Assembly (NCBI GenBank): GCA_025642065.1
Contig: JAODUP010000095.1
Span: forward strand, 425,001-489,000
DNA from: Paralvinella palmiformis
Taxonomy: Eukaryota > Annelida > Polychaeta > Terebellida > Alvinellidae
Reading direction: 5' to 3'
Length of the DNA: 64,000 bases
Part shown: in pieces, positions 1 to 12,219 of the stretch
How positions within the stretch are numbered: position 1 is the first letter of the stretch
How the letters are laid out: the number at the start of each line of letters is the position of its first letter
Translations under genes and position numbers: made by a program
Notes under the pieces: generated by a model
Seen by the model: only the letters and a program-made list of their open reading frames with translations
The model's database searches: none
Told to the model about the DNA's origin: nothing

Positions 1-52
1 TAAAATAAAAATGGAACTAATTACAACATACTGGCTTGTGTAGTTGTTTGTT

Positions 53-53
<1 letters not shown>

Positions 54-133
<80 letters not shown>
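54..133. repeat. (TA)n microsatellite abutting an exon
   Basis: An almost uninterrupted TA dinucleotide array runs right up to the acceptor AG of the first candidate exon, in place of a normal pyrimidine tract. Confidence 0.95.
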
Positions 134-135
<2 letters not shown>

Positions 136-136
136 G

Positions 137-235
137 GTTGAAGGAAAATTCAAGCTTTCTGTTAGACACATTTATTCCTGGAGATGTAAAGTTTGCCAGT
201 GGATATCCTCAAACTGTATCTTCCAAAGCTGTCAG
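137..235 (+). CDS. candidate internal exon of an unrecognised membrane protein gene
   Basis: An AG directly after a (TA)n tract opens this 99-bp segment, and it closes with a CAG|GTAGAT donor. One open frame reads RLKENSSFLLDTFIPGDVK and onwards, with the alternating polar and hydrophobic character of an extracellular beta-sandwich domain. In that frame it ends in phase 2 and joins the next exon at 502 without a stop. A second open frame is cysteine-rich (..WRCKVCQWISSNC..) and would join in phase 0 at 485, so the frame is not settled. No domain family was recognised. If real, it encodes part of the ectodomain of the protein whose membrane segment lies at 1729-1889. The gene starts to the left of the window. 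Confidence 0.4.
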
Positions 236-411
236 GTAGATGAAGGATTGTATTTCCGATTTTTTTTATAGCTTTAACTGAGCAGTAAAAATATGTATTT
301 TTCCTCATAATATTTGGATGCTAAATATTTAACTTCAGATCTCATTTAAATTTTATTCCTTACATTTCACAGAAATAAATTCTGTCATTACTCCCACCAA
401 AATATTTGTGA

Positions 412-414
<3 letters not shown>

Positions 415-482
<68 letters not shown>
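415..482. repeat. (TA)n microsatellite abutting an exon
   Basis: A second pure TA array ends at the acceptor side of the candidate exon at 502. As in the upstream intron, the array occupies the place of the polypyrimidine tract. Confidence 0.95.
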
Positions 483-486
<4 letters not shown>

Positions 487-501
487 TGTGTTGCTAGCGA
501 G

Positions 502-640
502 GGTTAACGTGGCAAGAGTACAACGTGTTTGTATCGTGGATAAGGATCGTGTACGACGAGATGTACAAGGTGATAATCGGGATGTTAAAGGAAAATATTT
601 GAGAAAGGCATTAACTGGACTAGATGATGAAATATCTACG
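502..640 (+). CDS. candidate internal exon, ectodomain of the same membrane protein
   Basis: The frame reads VNVARVQRVCIVDKDRVRRD and continues through KGKYLRKALTGLDDEIST to a good donor (TCTACG|GTAAGA), ending in phase 0. The next exon at 1729 begins in phase 0, so the join is clean. The start is less sure. AGs at 483-484 and 500-501 both work with one reading of the previous exon, and the whole region upstream is a (TA)n array. The segment is basic, with one cysteine and no recognised domain. It lies just outside the membrane in the predicted topology. Confidence 0.55.
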
Positions 641-1420
641 GTAAGAGAATGTTTTATATATGTTTACTTAATGGGTTTTTGGCATGTTTTGCTTGTGTGT
701 GTGTTTTAGGGTACATAGTAAGAGGCAACAGGCACAGAGCATCAACATATCTAAACATCCTTCGAAACCTACCTCCATAAATCTAAATACAACTATACAT
801 ACATTAATCTAAAAATAAAATGTTCCATACCTCCACATATTGATAGATGTGTGCGTATACCTAAGCATGTGTATACCTAAGCATGTGTGTGTGTGCATGT
901 GTGCATGTGTGTACGCGCCTGCACAGATGCAGCATCCATATGATCGAAAGCGAAAATAGTTTTTCATATAAAAACACTGGATTAATTAATTGTCCGATTA
1001 TGGAGTAGAAGTATAATATTGTTACAACTCCGGTAAATGAAATAGTAATAATTATTATTTCTCCGGATTTGGAGAAATAACCACAAATGTGTGTGTGTGT
1101 GTAATATTTATGAATGATTTTATAACTACTGTCTGCTATACAAATGATTGTAAAAAAATCATTTCTTTGGCACTCATCGAAAATCATTTCATGAATGTTA
1201 CAAGTATATGCTGCATATAAATATGCAAACTAAATGAGCCCCAATTTCTCAATTTATATGTTAAGTGCTTTTGAAAAATGATGACCATGGAAATTATTAT
1301 TATTATTATTATTACAATCATTTTAACTGAAGGATTTACTAATTCTATATGGAGAAAAATATTCATCCTAAAACAATTAACGTAACATAAATAAAAGATA
1401 TATTTCCTAAACAAGGATAT

Positions 1421-1610
1421 CTTTGTGTGTATATGTCTGTGTGTATTTGTATGAGTGTATGTGTGTGTATGTATCGATGTATGTATGTATGTATGTGTGT
1501 CTGTGGGGGAATGGGTGAGTGAGTGAGTGAGTATGTGTGTGTGTGTGTGTGTGTTTGTTTGTTTGTTTGTGTGTGCGGGTGGGGGTGAGTGAGTGAGTGT
1601 GTGTGTGTGT
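1421..1610. repeat. GT-rich compound microsatellite inside an intron
   Basis: TGTG, TGTA, GAGT and TGTTTG blocks follow one another, with a short G run. The array lies in the intron before the transmembrane exon. The apparent reading frames on the minus strand here are repeat translations. Confidence 0.9.
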
Positions 1611-1728
1611 TTTATAATGAGGAATACATGTTAGGTACTGCATATTTGTTATAATCTTGGTTATATTCTAAAGCATGATATTTAACCAAAATAATTATAA
1701 ATAATACATTTTATGTTTTAATTTCCAG

Positions 1729-1889
1729 ATAACAGATGAAGATGTTTACATCGAATTTGAGATTATAGATAAGAACCCTTCACCGTCATCATCTGTTCGT
1801 AATATTATTATTATTGTGTCCTCTGTGATAGGAGTATGCGTAATAATAGTGATAATAACTGTTGTGGCATTGTACTGCACCAAAGGAAA
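1729..1889 (+). CDS. transmembrane exon of a single-pass membrane protein
   Basis: A textbook acceptor (TTTTAATTTCCAG) and donor (GGAAA|GTAAGT) bound this exon. It starts in phase 0 and ends in phase 2. The translation begins ITDEDVYIEFEIIDKNPSPS, probably the last extracellular strand and a short stalk. An arginine and asparagine then precede about 24 hydrophobic residues (IIIIVSSVIGVCVIIVIITV), ending at YCTKGK, a positive stop-transfer signal. This is the layout of a type I single-pass protein with the C-terminus in the cytosol. The phase-2 end joins exactly to the terminal exon at 4425. The family was not recognised, and cell-surface adhesion or receptor proteins share this layout. Confidence 0.8.
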
Positions 1890-2020
1890 GTAAGTTATTA
1901 ATATTAATATTTACTGGTTGTTTTATTGTATTTATCTACATTTATATATAAGTAATAGTATATAAAAGTAACCACAATATCTTTAACATATATAATAAAT
2001 ATATTACTAATCAAAGTAGC

Positions 2021-2285
2021 AATGGCAACAACAATAACAACAATAACAATAATAACAACAATAACAACAACAATAACAATAATAACAACAATAACAACAA
2101 CAATAACAACAACGATAACAACAATAACAACAACAATATCAACAACAAAAACAACAATAACAACAACGATAACAACAATAACAACAACAATAACAACAAT
2201 AATAACAACAATAACAATAATAATAACAACAACAACAATAACAACAACAACAACAATAACAACAACAATAACAACAACGACAGTA
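2021..2285. repeat. (AAC)/(AAT) trinucleotide array
   Basis: About 265 bases of alternating AAC and AAT triplets, locally a regular AACAAT hexamer, lie in the large intron before the terminal exon. They give polyleucine and polythreonine pseudo-frames on the two strands, which are not genes. Confidence 0.95.
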
Positions 2286-4424
2286 ATAACAATTATATAC
2301 CTACCCGGTAGTGTTTTTTTTAAATATTATATTTTCTTTTACCAATATTCTTATAATCGCCACAAAAAACACCTTTTTACATGAAAATACCAGTATTCTG
2401 ATATAATATATATTTATAAATTACTATATCTAATAATTAATTTACGTTATTTAATTATGATCAAATATTTCACCTAAACCATATTTTCTTAGAAAGAATG
2501 CTTAGACTTAGAGTTTACAACATTTTGTGTTAAAAGATTAACAATAACATATTATGTTGTTGTTGTTGTTATTTAAAATAATTGGAAATGAAAACATTAT
2601 TATCTAATTGGTTGAACTAGTTGGTTTAAAGAAGTGTAGGACATACGGTGATTGAGATATCGATTTATAGGTTTAATATATCGTTTAGTTCTAGTTCATT
2701 ATTTTTGGGAAGCGTCTGATCTATTTAACTCATCCTTGTGCAGCTGTTGTTGTTGTTGTTGTTGCTTTCGTTTTTTTATTATTTTATATCTGTTACTGTT
2801 AGGCTATTTTCGGTCACCCCCCCCCCCAGAAATCAGACATCACAAATGTTAAGTCGACTGTGTTTATTTAAACCAAATTTCCTGCATTTTAAGCGATTCA
2901 ACTCAAACTGGCTCAGATCTTGTTACACATACTCGGATTTCGTAGGGATTTGGTGCATTTGGGCCATTTTCGGGTGTTATACCGTCGTCATAAGATAACC
3001 ATGTACTCCTAACCCACTTTGATATTATAACTGTCACATATTTGCTGGGTTAAACTTGCCAGTAATCTGATGAAAAGCGATATTTGCTGCGGAACTGTCA
3101 TGTTAACCCTGGTTTCTGAGTCATATTTCACTATAACATTTCGGTTCGTGATTATTAAGATGAGCAACAATTGTTACAACAATCGTGATGTCATAATCTA
3201 CGTATTACGTGGTACTTTAAACTCTTGTGAGCGAGCGTCATGTTGACGTAATGAACAATTGAAATTTGTTGCCTTGGTAAACAATCTAATTTGTGAGTAA
3301 GTACGTCTCATTGGACAGAAAAAAGCGGTTAGTGCTGGTATGTGACTAATGAAAGAAGAAATTCAGACCAGAAAACAAGCCCCCAGTCTACCAGGACAGC
3401 GTCGCAGCAAATTAAAATTATTTTATATAGCTATCATTGGTATGAAAGAATTCTTTCAGGTCAATGGCTGAGCTTAATTTCCCTCATCAAAACGCTTTAA
3501 CAGCCATTTGAAATGCCTTCCTTATACTTACCAATGAAAAGATGTCCCTTTTGTATTACTTCCAAGCCCATGACTTATGCAACCAGCGACACAACAATAA
3601 TTCACAATGGTTATAAACCTGATTTTAGTAGTCTGCTTTCCTTTTTGCCCCGACCGGAAGTTGGAACCTATTTGCAATCAAATTGGCGGGCGTGCACGGT
3701 CTAGTTTTTTCCAGGTCAATGATAGCTATTGAGACGACTAACAAGATCTGTCATAATTATAATGTCGAATTGGGTTAGAATTACACGACTAGTTATAACA
3801 AATGTGGCTTCTTTTGGGCTATGTTATTTATTCCAATTCATAACAACATATATATTAACATTACATTGATGCCTCTTTTATGATAGGTTTTAAATGTTTA
3901 CATTGGCTAATTTGCATAGTGGCCGACAAATGAATGAAACATTGCGTGACTGATAAGTTTTAGATAAGTTATATATCATGCACAGAAAGAACGCATCATG
4001 ATGATGCCGATAATTTATTACTTATTGTCTTTTTAGTCAAATGTTTGACGAGGATTCGATAATAACATATCACGTGATCACATGACCGGACATCATTACA
4101 ATGTCTCATGCTTAAATGGTCTTAAAATTAATATCTTGATTTATTAACTGTCTTTATGGATTACCAAATCCCTGGAATATTTTAGATGGTATCCAAGAAG
4201 TGTCTTGAGTGACCTATTTCTGTCATACCGACACGAGTTTAAGAATAACAATAAATACTTTCCAATATAATTTATAATGAAAAGAATTATTCACTTTATA
4301 TTATTTTTGTTGATGTTTTGGGTTTGTTGCGATATTTAATTAAATTTTGAATATCTAAATACTATGCGGATTAGATATCGTGATTACACACGAAGTCGAT
4401 TATATCAAATATGTTTTATTTTAG

Positions 4425-4641
4425 GAGGCTAAGACTGGTGTCTTCAATATCACTAAGGAAGGAAAAAGATACTATAGAGAACAAACAAGATGAAATAGCC
4501 AGAAACGATGGAACAGTTGCTATGTCGAGACCAAATTCCGCAAGTCATATAGGGATTGATCTCTCAGATGATATCCCGACTGAAAACAGATCCCGTTTTG
4601 GGTATCCCAGGACAATAAGATCACTCTATCCTGATGAATAG
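4425..4641 (+). CDS. terminal coding exon, cytoplasmic tail of the membrane protein
   Basis: The acceptor ATGTTTTATTTTAG is followed by an open frame that completes the split lysine codon from 1888-1889 and reads RLRLVSSISLRKEKDTIENK through to a TAG at 4639-4641. The tail of about 72 residues is hydrophilic. It is basic just inside the membrane and rich in serine, arginine and acidic residues further on, ending FGYPRTIRSLYPDE. No signalling motif could be assigned with confidence. A 15-base segment, GACAATAAGATCACT, occurs just before the stop and again 18 bases after it, a small local duplication. A polyadenylation signal follows at 4699. Confidence 0.75.
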
Positions 4642-4698
4642 TTCTGATGTAACAAATGACAATAAGATCACTTTTTCGAGTGACTGATAAATAATTAA

Positions 4699-4704
4699 AA
4701 TAAA
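4699..4704 (+). terminator. polyadenylation signal AATAAA
   Basis: An AATAAA hexamer lies about 58 bases past the stop codon of the membrane-protein gene, in an AT-rich 3' region with few other candidates nearby. The long (AC)n array starts about 90 bases further on, so the transcript probably ends before it. Confidence 0.5.
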
Positions 4705-4795
4705 GATCTTGTGTCATCGTAGATCGAATAGAAACATCATTATACGATGTGGTACTTTTGATGTTCACGGTTTGAAATGCACTGGTATGCATACG

Positions 4796-4948
<153 letters not shown>

Positions 4949-4979
4949 AGTGTTCATTTGAGAATACACACATATTAAT

Positions 4980-7480
4980 TACTTATTCAGATATATGTTA
5001 CTTGAACCAATTTTCAAATTATAATCTCTCTTTTGTTATTCTTATTACATTTATACATCGTAAGGTTATATCGAACACCTTCGTAAATGTCACTATGCTA
5101 TTTATCAAATAAATTATCCTATAGGCTAACTAAAAATGTTGTTTGATCTGGAACTAACGTCAACATATATTTCTGTTCCAGTAGTTCATGTTATACAAGA
5201 GTGTTGATTGTTGATAATATTTAGGGTGATGGTGTTCATTTCATATAAATAATTAACTGTTTTTTGTTTGTTTGTTTAGTGTATGCACTAATTAATTGTA
5301 TTTTTGTTCGTTTCTGAAATAAAGGCTATAAAATGCACTCTTGTTTATATTAATTAAATACCATTTAATTGTAATTAATTAGCCAATACTCGTAATACTG
5401 AGCCAGTACTAAACCAATACCAAACATGGATTAATAATTGTATTACTGGAGTAATGAGTCGTATTGGGACAGTATTAAAATATACCGAATGCATTCGCGT
5501 CTTTTTAAAATCTTAAATATTCAAGAAGAAATGTTGAATATTCAAGAAAACATTTTAAATATTGATGAAAAAATGCTTCCCAATCTATTTAGCTTGAGCT
5601 ACTTGTCAGTTATGAATCATCATATCCTTATAGAACTATGTAGTCTATTGAGATAATTTAAAAGTGACATCTTCGTTTTCTTTTAAATTTATTAAACATG
5701 TATCGGCCAAAAACTGTCGTTTTGAAGCAAAATGGCAGATTATATGGACGCTGAAGTAACAACTTGATCAGTTTTGGTGAGCTAAATACATTAAAAGAAA
5801 CTGAAGATCTTGTTTATAAATATTATGAATACATATCGATCTATTGACAAATCCTAGTTTGTTTATGTTGTTGTTGATATAAACTATTTACAGACATATT
5901 ATGAAAAGCACAAATAATTGCCGATGTAAAAGACTGACAGGGCCTTTGGCTATGATCATCACGTTCTGTCAATAGACATGCAGGGCAAATATCATTTGAT
6001 GATAACGAAGCAAAGCTTAAGCGGGTTATTGGGTCGATACCGTAAAAGTCCGGTATAAGCCAGGTAACTTTATAACTATACCGAGTCGGTATCGCAATGT
6101 GTACTAGGAAATTACATTAATATAAACGTAAATAGTAAACTTGATGTTAAATATTTCCTATTTGTACTTGAAATAAAATAGTATTACTAGATCAGTAAAT
6201 TAAAATACATGATCTAACAACCAAATGTTACCGTATTCAGGGATGCCTAATGTAGGGAATAATCCGTGTTATTCGGATTTTTTACCCTTTATCAATCTAT
6301 GGAACAAAAACTTATTTTGACATATTCTACGGATTTTTATAAATATTTGACATGGTAAACTTAATATATCAGCAAACTGCGTCACTTTAGCTGCATAAGG
6401 CAACACAAATGTGTATAATATGGGTATTAGAGCCAAGTGATTACATGGACAGAATATATATTTTGGTGCTAGATCTTTTGTGACGTCATTAATTACTATG
6501 AGGTTATTGTCTCAATACAACGTTATAGGACAATTGACCCATTTTCGTTATCATCACGCCAACTAAAGTATAAGCTGCTTAAACTTTGCTATTTGAGATT
6601 TATTTCCTATGTTAATACCAGGCAGGTTATGGACCTACAATGCTACAGAGCAGCAATACGAACGTTTTTATTCAGGCTGTCCTTCATTCTAGCAAAGAAA
6701 GCCATTAAAATTCATGCGAAATCTCTGACACCACCGAGGAGCAAAGTTCACCGACGAACACAACCCCGGAAAGTCAGCCAAATGAACATTCTAGCAGACG
6801 TTGATGTACAGGATGCATTTGCGATTGCAGTGATCGTTCCTACAAGCAAATTGATGTTTTCATCCCATTGGCTATGCGAAGGTTCATCATACAGAGCCCG
6901 GCTGCCATTCAACACGACACTATAAGAATACTTTGTGGTTTCAAGCTCAAACTTTGAGACTTTTGTCGGTTCACTTGTTAAATGGCAGCCCCTCGATTCT
7001 TAATTCCTGGATCATCCAGGTACTAAATGTAACTAAAAGTAAGATTGAAATCAATAATAATGAAAGCTTGATACTTGTGTAAGTACGATGTGTTTGTTTG
7101 TTACAAGTTTTCTAGACCATAGTCTATTCCAATTCTGATATTGCCCTATTATTTGTTAGAAGATATGAACTAGTCATAGCCAAAATGAATATTATTGGTA
7201 TGTTCATGTGTATTAGTAATTTATAAGTTATATTGAATATTAGTATTGTATAAGTTATGTTTCACAAGTAGTGGATATATGTTCATATAATTAATTAAGT
7301 TAAGTTAATAATTTTCAAATCTAATTTGGTTGTTCTAATTATAATATGCAGTTTAAGCTGGATTTTTCGTACAACCACCAAACCACCCACTGACATACAT
7401 ACATGGACATATGGTTTAATTGATCGTATTAAAGAAATACAGGTCACACATTGGAAATACAGATTTTTCTTTGAAAATAC
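4980..7480. other. AT-rich intergenic stretch without a recognised gene
   Basis: This is mostly AT-rich unique sequence. One segment near 6710-6800 reads SDTTEEQSSPTNTTPESQPN in the plus direction before a stop and could be a relic or a chance frame. A TGACGTCA palindrome lies at 6481. No splice-bounded exon, RNA gene or repeat family was recognised. Confidence 0.5.
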
Positions 7481-7488
7481 AGATTTAA

Positions 7489-8019
7489 AGGGATAGTCCA
7501 CAGTCAGAAAATATTTTAAAAATATGTAATGCTTAGAACAGTAACCAAAAATTCCACAATAATAATCACGAAATATACCTGATATCATAGATATAGGGAA
7601 ATAATCTAAATTACTGGAGGGCCGCCATTACGGCTGCACCGGAAGCCAGATTCGAAGGCGGGAAGGGACAAACTGAAATGCTCTGACGTCACATCGGCGA
7701 TCTCATTCATGACGTAATTTTAACAACGCAGTTGCGTTGTGTTCTGGAATAATTTTTTGCTCACACTTGCTTACATGCTTTTGTATGGGCTCTACAGACT
7801 TCAGGTCAACCGGATGCGTTGAAGTGACGTCAGCATTCAGGAGCTTCCGGTCTCTGTCTAGCTTCAAAATGGCGGCGCCCACACGCCATTAAAAGTACAT
7901 TAATCAGCACTTTGAACTGGATTATTTAATATGTGGTGACACATTTTGACATTATTTATGATATTTGTGAGTATAGCTGTATTAGTCCTCAAACGTTTTT
8001 CTGAGGGTGGACTATCCCT
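7489..8019. mobile_element. 531-bp non-autonomous DNA transposon (MITE) with TTAA duplications
   Basis: The left end starts AGGGATAGTCCACAGTCAGA and the right end, read on the other strand, starts AGGGATAGTCCACCCTCAGA, so the terminal inverted repeats match over about 23 of 25 bases. Both ends are flanked by TTAA (7485-7488 and 8020-8023), the target-site duplication typical of piggyBac-type and some related cut-and-paste elements. There is no transposase frame inside. The body carries two TGACGTCA palindromes (7684, 7825) and an AAAATGGCGGCGCC block near 7866. A diverged relative of its right half lies at about 12220-12437. The superfamily is inferred only from the TTAA target, since the tips are not classical piggyBac tips. 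Confidence 0.85.
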
Positions 8020-8099
8020 TTAACGCACCACAAATACAGGTTTTACCGGCAGAGGGTTGATATCTCTAGCTCAGTTATTGAATAAAGAAATGAAACTGC

Positions 8100-10580
8100 G
8101 CGATTTGTTTGCGTTTTATTCACATTTTTTATTTGACATCGTATTTTTTATATGAAATCTCACGATATTTATTAACATTAATATCGGGTCGTAAAATTCT
8201 GGATTCAACTTTCCGAGCCAGTCAGGCCGTTGTGAACATCAACCGCTCCAGCTAGATAGACTAGTATACTTCTAAGTCAGTGTTTGTAAGCCTATCATTG
8301 TACTGGACACCTGTTCCCTGATGCTGACTTGATCTAGTTCTCTATAGACTATACTGCAGAATAGCGCGCGTTTCCTGGAATATTTCTCGTTGAATATAAA
8401 AGTGTTTTATCCAGTTTGGAACTAATACACCGACTGCGATTGAAGTGAGTATACTCTATCGCATTAATTAACATCACGAGACGTTTTACAACCTGCATAA
8501 CACTGTGTAGCAAATGTTTAGATCTACACATATAGCTGGTGATCTGGTGATGCGTGTTGTGTGTGAGCGTACAATAAATAAGACGTCGTGCTGCAGCCAA
8601 AAAAGTCATAAATTGAAAATATTGGATACTTTATACTTGTAGCTATCCGGTAAAACCAAGGGCAAATTTATACATTGTATTCTAATTCATTATGGTATTT
8701 TATGATAATCTCATTAAAATGCTGAAAAATAACTTTATCTTTATTTTCAGGGGTGCCGGAGATGCAAAATCTTGCAGATGCGTTACAGAGTGACATTGAC
8801 ATCCGTGTAGATAAGTTGTAGATAAATTAGAGAACAGTTATAGAGAAATTAAATATTTCGATATGAATGTATTATTAGTTCACGTTTGTTTTTATTTGCG
8901 TGTTTTGCAATACAATTTGATCAATCTTGCCAACAGTGGGCCGTCAGTGGCTTGCCATCAGTGGCTTGCCACCAGTGGGCCACTGTTGGATTTCTTGGAC
9001 AAAGCGGAAGTGGCCCACTGGTGGCTAGCCACCGGTGAGCCACATGTAGCAAGCTATCAGAGTTTAGTAATAATGTCAAAGTGTTTCCCATTTCGCAGTT
9101 TAAAAAACCAGGAAATTATTATTTCATTTATTTCGATAACGAACAACCAATCGGCATTTATTTTTGGGGAGGGGGGGGGCCAATTCCGATCACCTCGGCC
9201 CATTTCACGTTCGCTCAACACAACCTCTGCCCTTACCGTAAGTAACTCGGCCCCTGGTCACTGACAACACGTGATGCTGTTGTTGTTATTTTTAATGCTG
9301 ACCATTTTGTGCTATTTGACATGTTGACCTTGACCACGATTTGGACAGAAATGTGTTAGTAATGAGAGGTCTTTCGAACGTTATTGGATCTAAAATCAGA
9401 TAAGTAACTGTGAGATAACTAATAGATAACATTTTATTGGATTAAAGCCATCCCGAATAAATCAAAAGTATCAATAATTTGATCGTGAAACTTTACTGTA
9501 CAAGAAGTTAATCTGAGTTTTCCAAGAAATAGTTTCATCGATTTTCAGGTTGAGAAATTTTAGCGTTTAGTGCTCTGATTACTTGCTATTCGTTCAATAT
9601 AATTTCATTCGAGTTGAATGTTTTCTATTTTAGAGTAAATAAGTTGTTGATAAATGAAGCTTCCCTTCCAAACAATTGTTTGGCTCATCCATGGTGTATC
9701 GTGCGTAAGAATGGGCCGAGTTGGTTAGTTTGTGGGTCGAGTTATTTCATATATGGACCGGGTTGATATGGATCGAGTTTAAAATGGGCCGAGTTGACTG
9801 GACACCCGATGATCTACGCAATACAGGGCGATGAACTGATAATTTACTACCTAGTAGTCACTTGAGAATGATGACAACTATGAAGGTCTTCTAAATCTAG
9901 ATAAAGTAGAAATGGCGGCTACTCTAGGTTTGCTTTATCTACAAATATATTAAATTTCTATAGATTTTTATCAAATAAAATATGACTAAATGGGTGCGGA
10001 AAATGTTTTCCTTGAAACAAAAGCCGAAAAAGTTGAACTCGTTATTCTATATCAGTAATGTAGTTCAATAGTAGTTGTATTAGAAGTACTAGAATTTAAT
10101 CTGGATAAGATGAACGTACACATCAGTCTGGATTTAACATCATCCTTCCGGGATTATCAGTTCTTTATATCAGTTGTAGTAGATAATATATTATAGGCTG
10201 TACTTATATTTATTTTAAATGCGACCCCATACTAAGATTGTAATCTATTATGGTATATAGTGTTTTTAGAAGTGAATAAATCCCGTCGCCCATCGGAAAA
10301 GATGCATAACCTTTTTTCGGGAGGTTTATGTGAGTTACCACTTAGGGGAGTTCCCATCTTGGATGCATTTAACTTGAAATCGTTATTTGACATCAATTGC
10401 CTTCTCTGGCGGATGCATCACTAAAACCTGTTGGTGATAGCACCCTAGGCATGAAGGTTAAATGATGTATAATTAAATCCCTTATCAACAATCATATTTA
10501 TCATATGATATAAAACCTGGCTGTAGATGTGCAAAACCATTTAAACAAACTTAAAACTTGACAAAGATCCCCTCTAATGC
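8100..10580. other. intergenic stretch, no supported gene
   Basis: This is unique AT-rich sequence with a strong hairpin (8961-9032), a G run near 9170, and repeated GGGCCGAGTT-like words near 9710-9800. The open frame at 8863-9264 spans the hairpin and has no splice or domain support. Confidence 0.5.
8961..9032. repeat. strong inverted repeat (hairpin), 23-bp arms
   Basis: The left arm (8961-8983) begins GTGGCTTGCCACCAGTGGG and the right arm (9010-9032) begins GTGGCCCACTGGTGGCTAG. They are reverse complements at 22 of 23 positions, with a 26-base loop. The arms themselves contain smaller GTGGC..GCCAC palindromes, and weaker copies of the same word extend on both sides from about 8936 to 9045. 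Confidence 0.85.
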
Positions 10581-10593
10581 ATGTTATTAAAAA

Positions 10594-10800
10594 TTCAATA
10601 AAATATTTATATTTACGGCCACCTTTGTGGACATGGTAAGGTACATCGGTTGAACCACCACTAAACACAATGAGGCGAATTAAAAGATAAAACACCCTTT
10701 TAACATAGCTTGGCCTGGGTTTAGACCCAGGTTCTGAAGATGTATGGACAAATACGCTAAAGCTAGGCCATAGAATTTCCCTAATGTGAATAGGTGAGTG
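10594..10800 (-). mobile_element. tRNA-derived SINE, diverged copy
   Basis: Read on the plus strand, it contains TTACGGCCACCTTTGTGGAC, then AAGGTACAT, AAGACAAAAC-like words and a GGGTTTAGACCCAGG block where a tRNA B box would lie. The order and wording match the better-preserved copy at 55745-55920, which has a clear tRNA-like head. This copy is older, and its promoter boxes are damaged. Confidence 0.6.
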
Positions 10801-11100
10801 AGTCAGGTTTAGTAACAAATTAAAAGATCATTAAGAGTCATATGCTTTCATTTGTCTCATATGACATCCAAGATAATGCGGCAATCGAATTGTAAAGTTA
10901 GTATGATTTTATACAAGAGCTGATCATATTTAATAAAGCGCATTTACTAACAGGATCAATTCAGATCTATAGAGTGATATCCTAAAAATAATCTATAACC
11001 CAACAGAAAAGTTGAATGATCAATACTATTTACCAAAGGAAACAACATTGAGCAGATGATTTTTAGAACAGATTACATTTTTCATCGAATATTTTATATA

Positions 11101-11252
11101 ATAATAGTAGTAGTAGTAGTTGCCGTAGTTGTAGCGGTAGTAGTAGTAGTAGTAGTAGAAGCTTAAAATAGCAATACATATTAATAATAATACAGTATTT
11201 GTAATTGTTGTAGTAGTAGTAGTAATAGTAGTAATTGTTGTTCTTATTACTG
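11101..11252. repeat. (TAG)n-rich trinucleotide region
   Basis: Imperfect TAG/AGT triplets occur in two blocks, with AT-rich sequence between them. The tyrosine-rich minus-strand frame here is a repeat translation. Confidence 0.85.
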
Positions 11253-11603
11253 CTATTGCCACTTTACATATTAAATAATGCTAATCCGTTTAGCTCAAAC
11301 TGTTAATAATTTCCGTATTTGTTATTATCAACATATTTAAACCTTACACATTTGCATATTGTACACAGTCTCTTTGTTTATTTATTTGTGAGTATGTATT
11401 CGAAAGAGTGTCAACAACAGAGAATCGCTACAATGACATGTAATTGAAAAAAAAAGTTCACGAAATAAAAGGTTTATCATAACGCAGCATCGCCATCAAT
11501 AAGATTTTATTAATAAGTACGTCATGACAATATCCAAATTTTGCCTCGACGATTTAACTTCAAAGGTTAAACAGACAGAACATTTTTCAACAAAGGGCCT
11601 ATG

Positions 11604-11608
<5 letters not shown>

Positions 11609-11655
<47 letters not shown>
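11609..11655. repeat. (ATA)n microsatellite
   Basis: About 15 nearly perfect ATA triplets produce polyisoleucine frames on both strands. A similar shorter block lies at 12540-12580. Confidence 0.95.
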
Positions 11656-11656
<1 letters not shown>

Positions 11657-12219
11657 CAACAGTGTGTGGAGAAAGACTTAAAAAGAGAACCAAGAACAGT
11701 ATTCTGGTATCTTAGAGTTTTCTTAAAAGATAACTATCGTATTTGTTTGAAAAAGAAAATCGTCATTTTCCCCTCAGGTCACAGTTCAACTTCAAATAAT
11801 ATAATTTAAGTGTGCAAAACTTTAAAAAGTAATAAACAATCCCACGAAAGTAATTATAATTTATGTTATAAAGAAATAAGCCTAATTATTGGACAATAAT
11901 AATTACAGCTTCTTTGAATGCCAGATAGTACTTCGAGAAATAGAAAAGTGACGTCTTCTGACGTAAACTGGCACAAGGATCATGTAGTCATCTTCATCTC
12001 GACCAAGTAAAGTCATAGATGATCTGGCTTGGCCCTTCATATTGCACTTATCTGGCCCCGTTCTCAACCTAGTAACTATTGCTAATTGAGACAGTTGTCA
12101 GTTAATTTACACAAATTTGACAACTCGGTAGACGCTTCGTGTTACCAGAGTACAGAACAATTTTCATAAGTAGTTCCATGGTAAAATGTTCCTTGGCCAT
12201 TTCATTAACATAATAAGCT

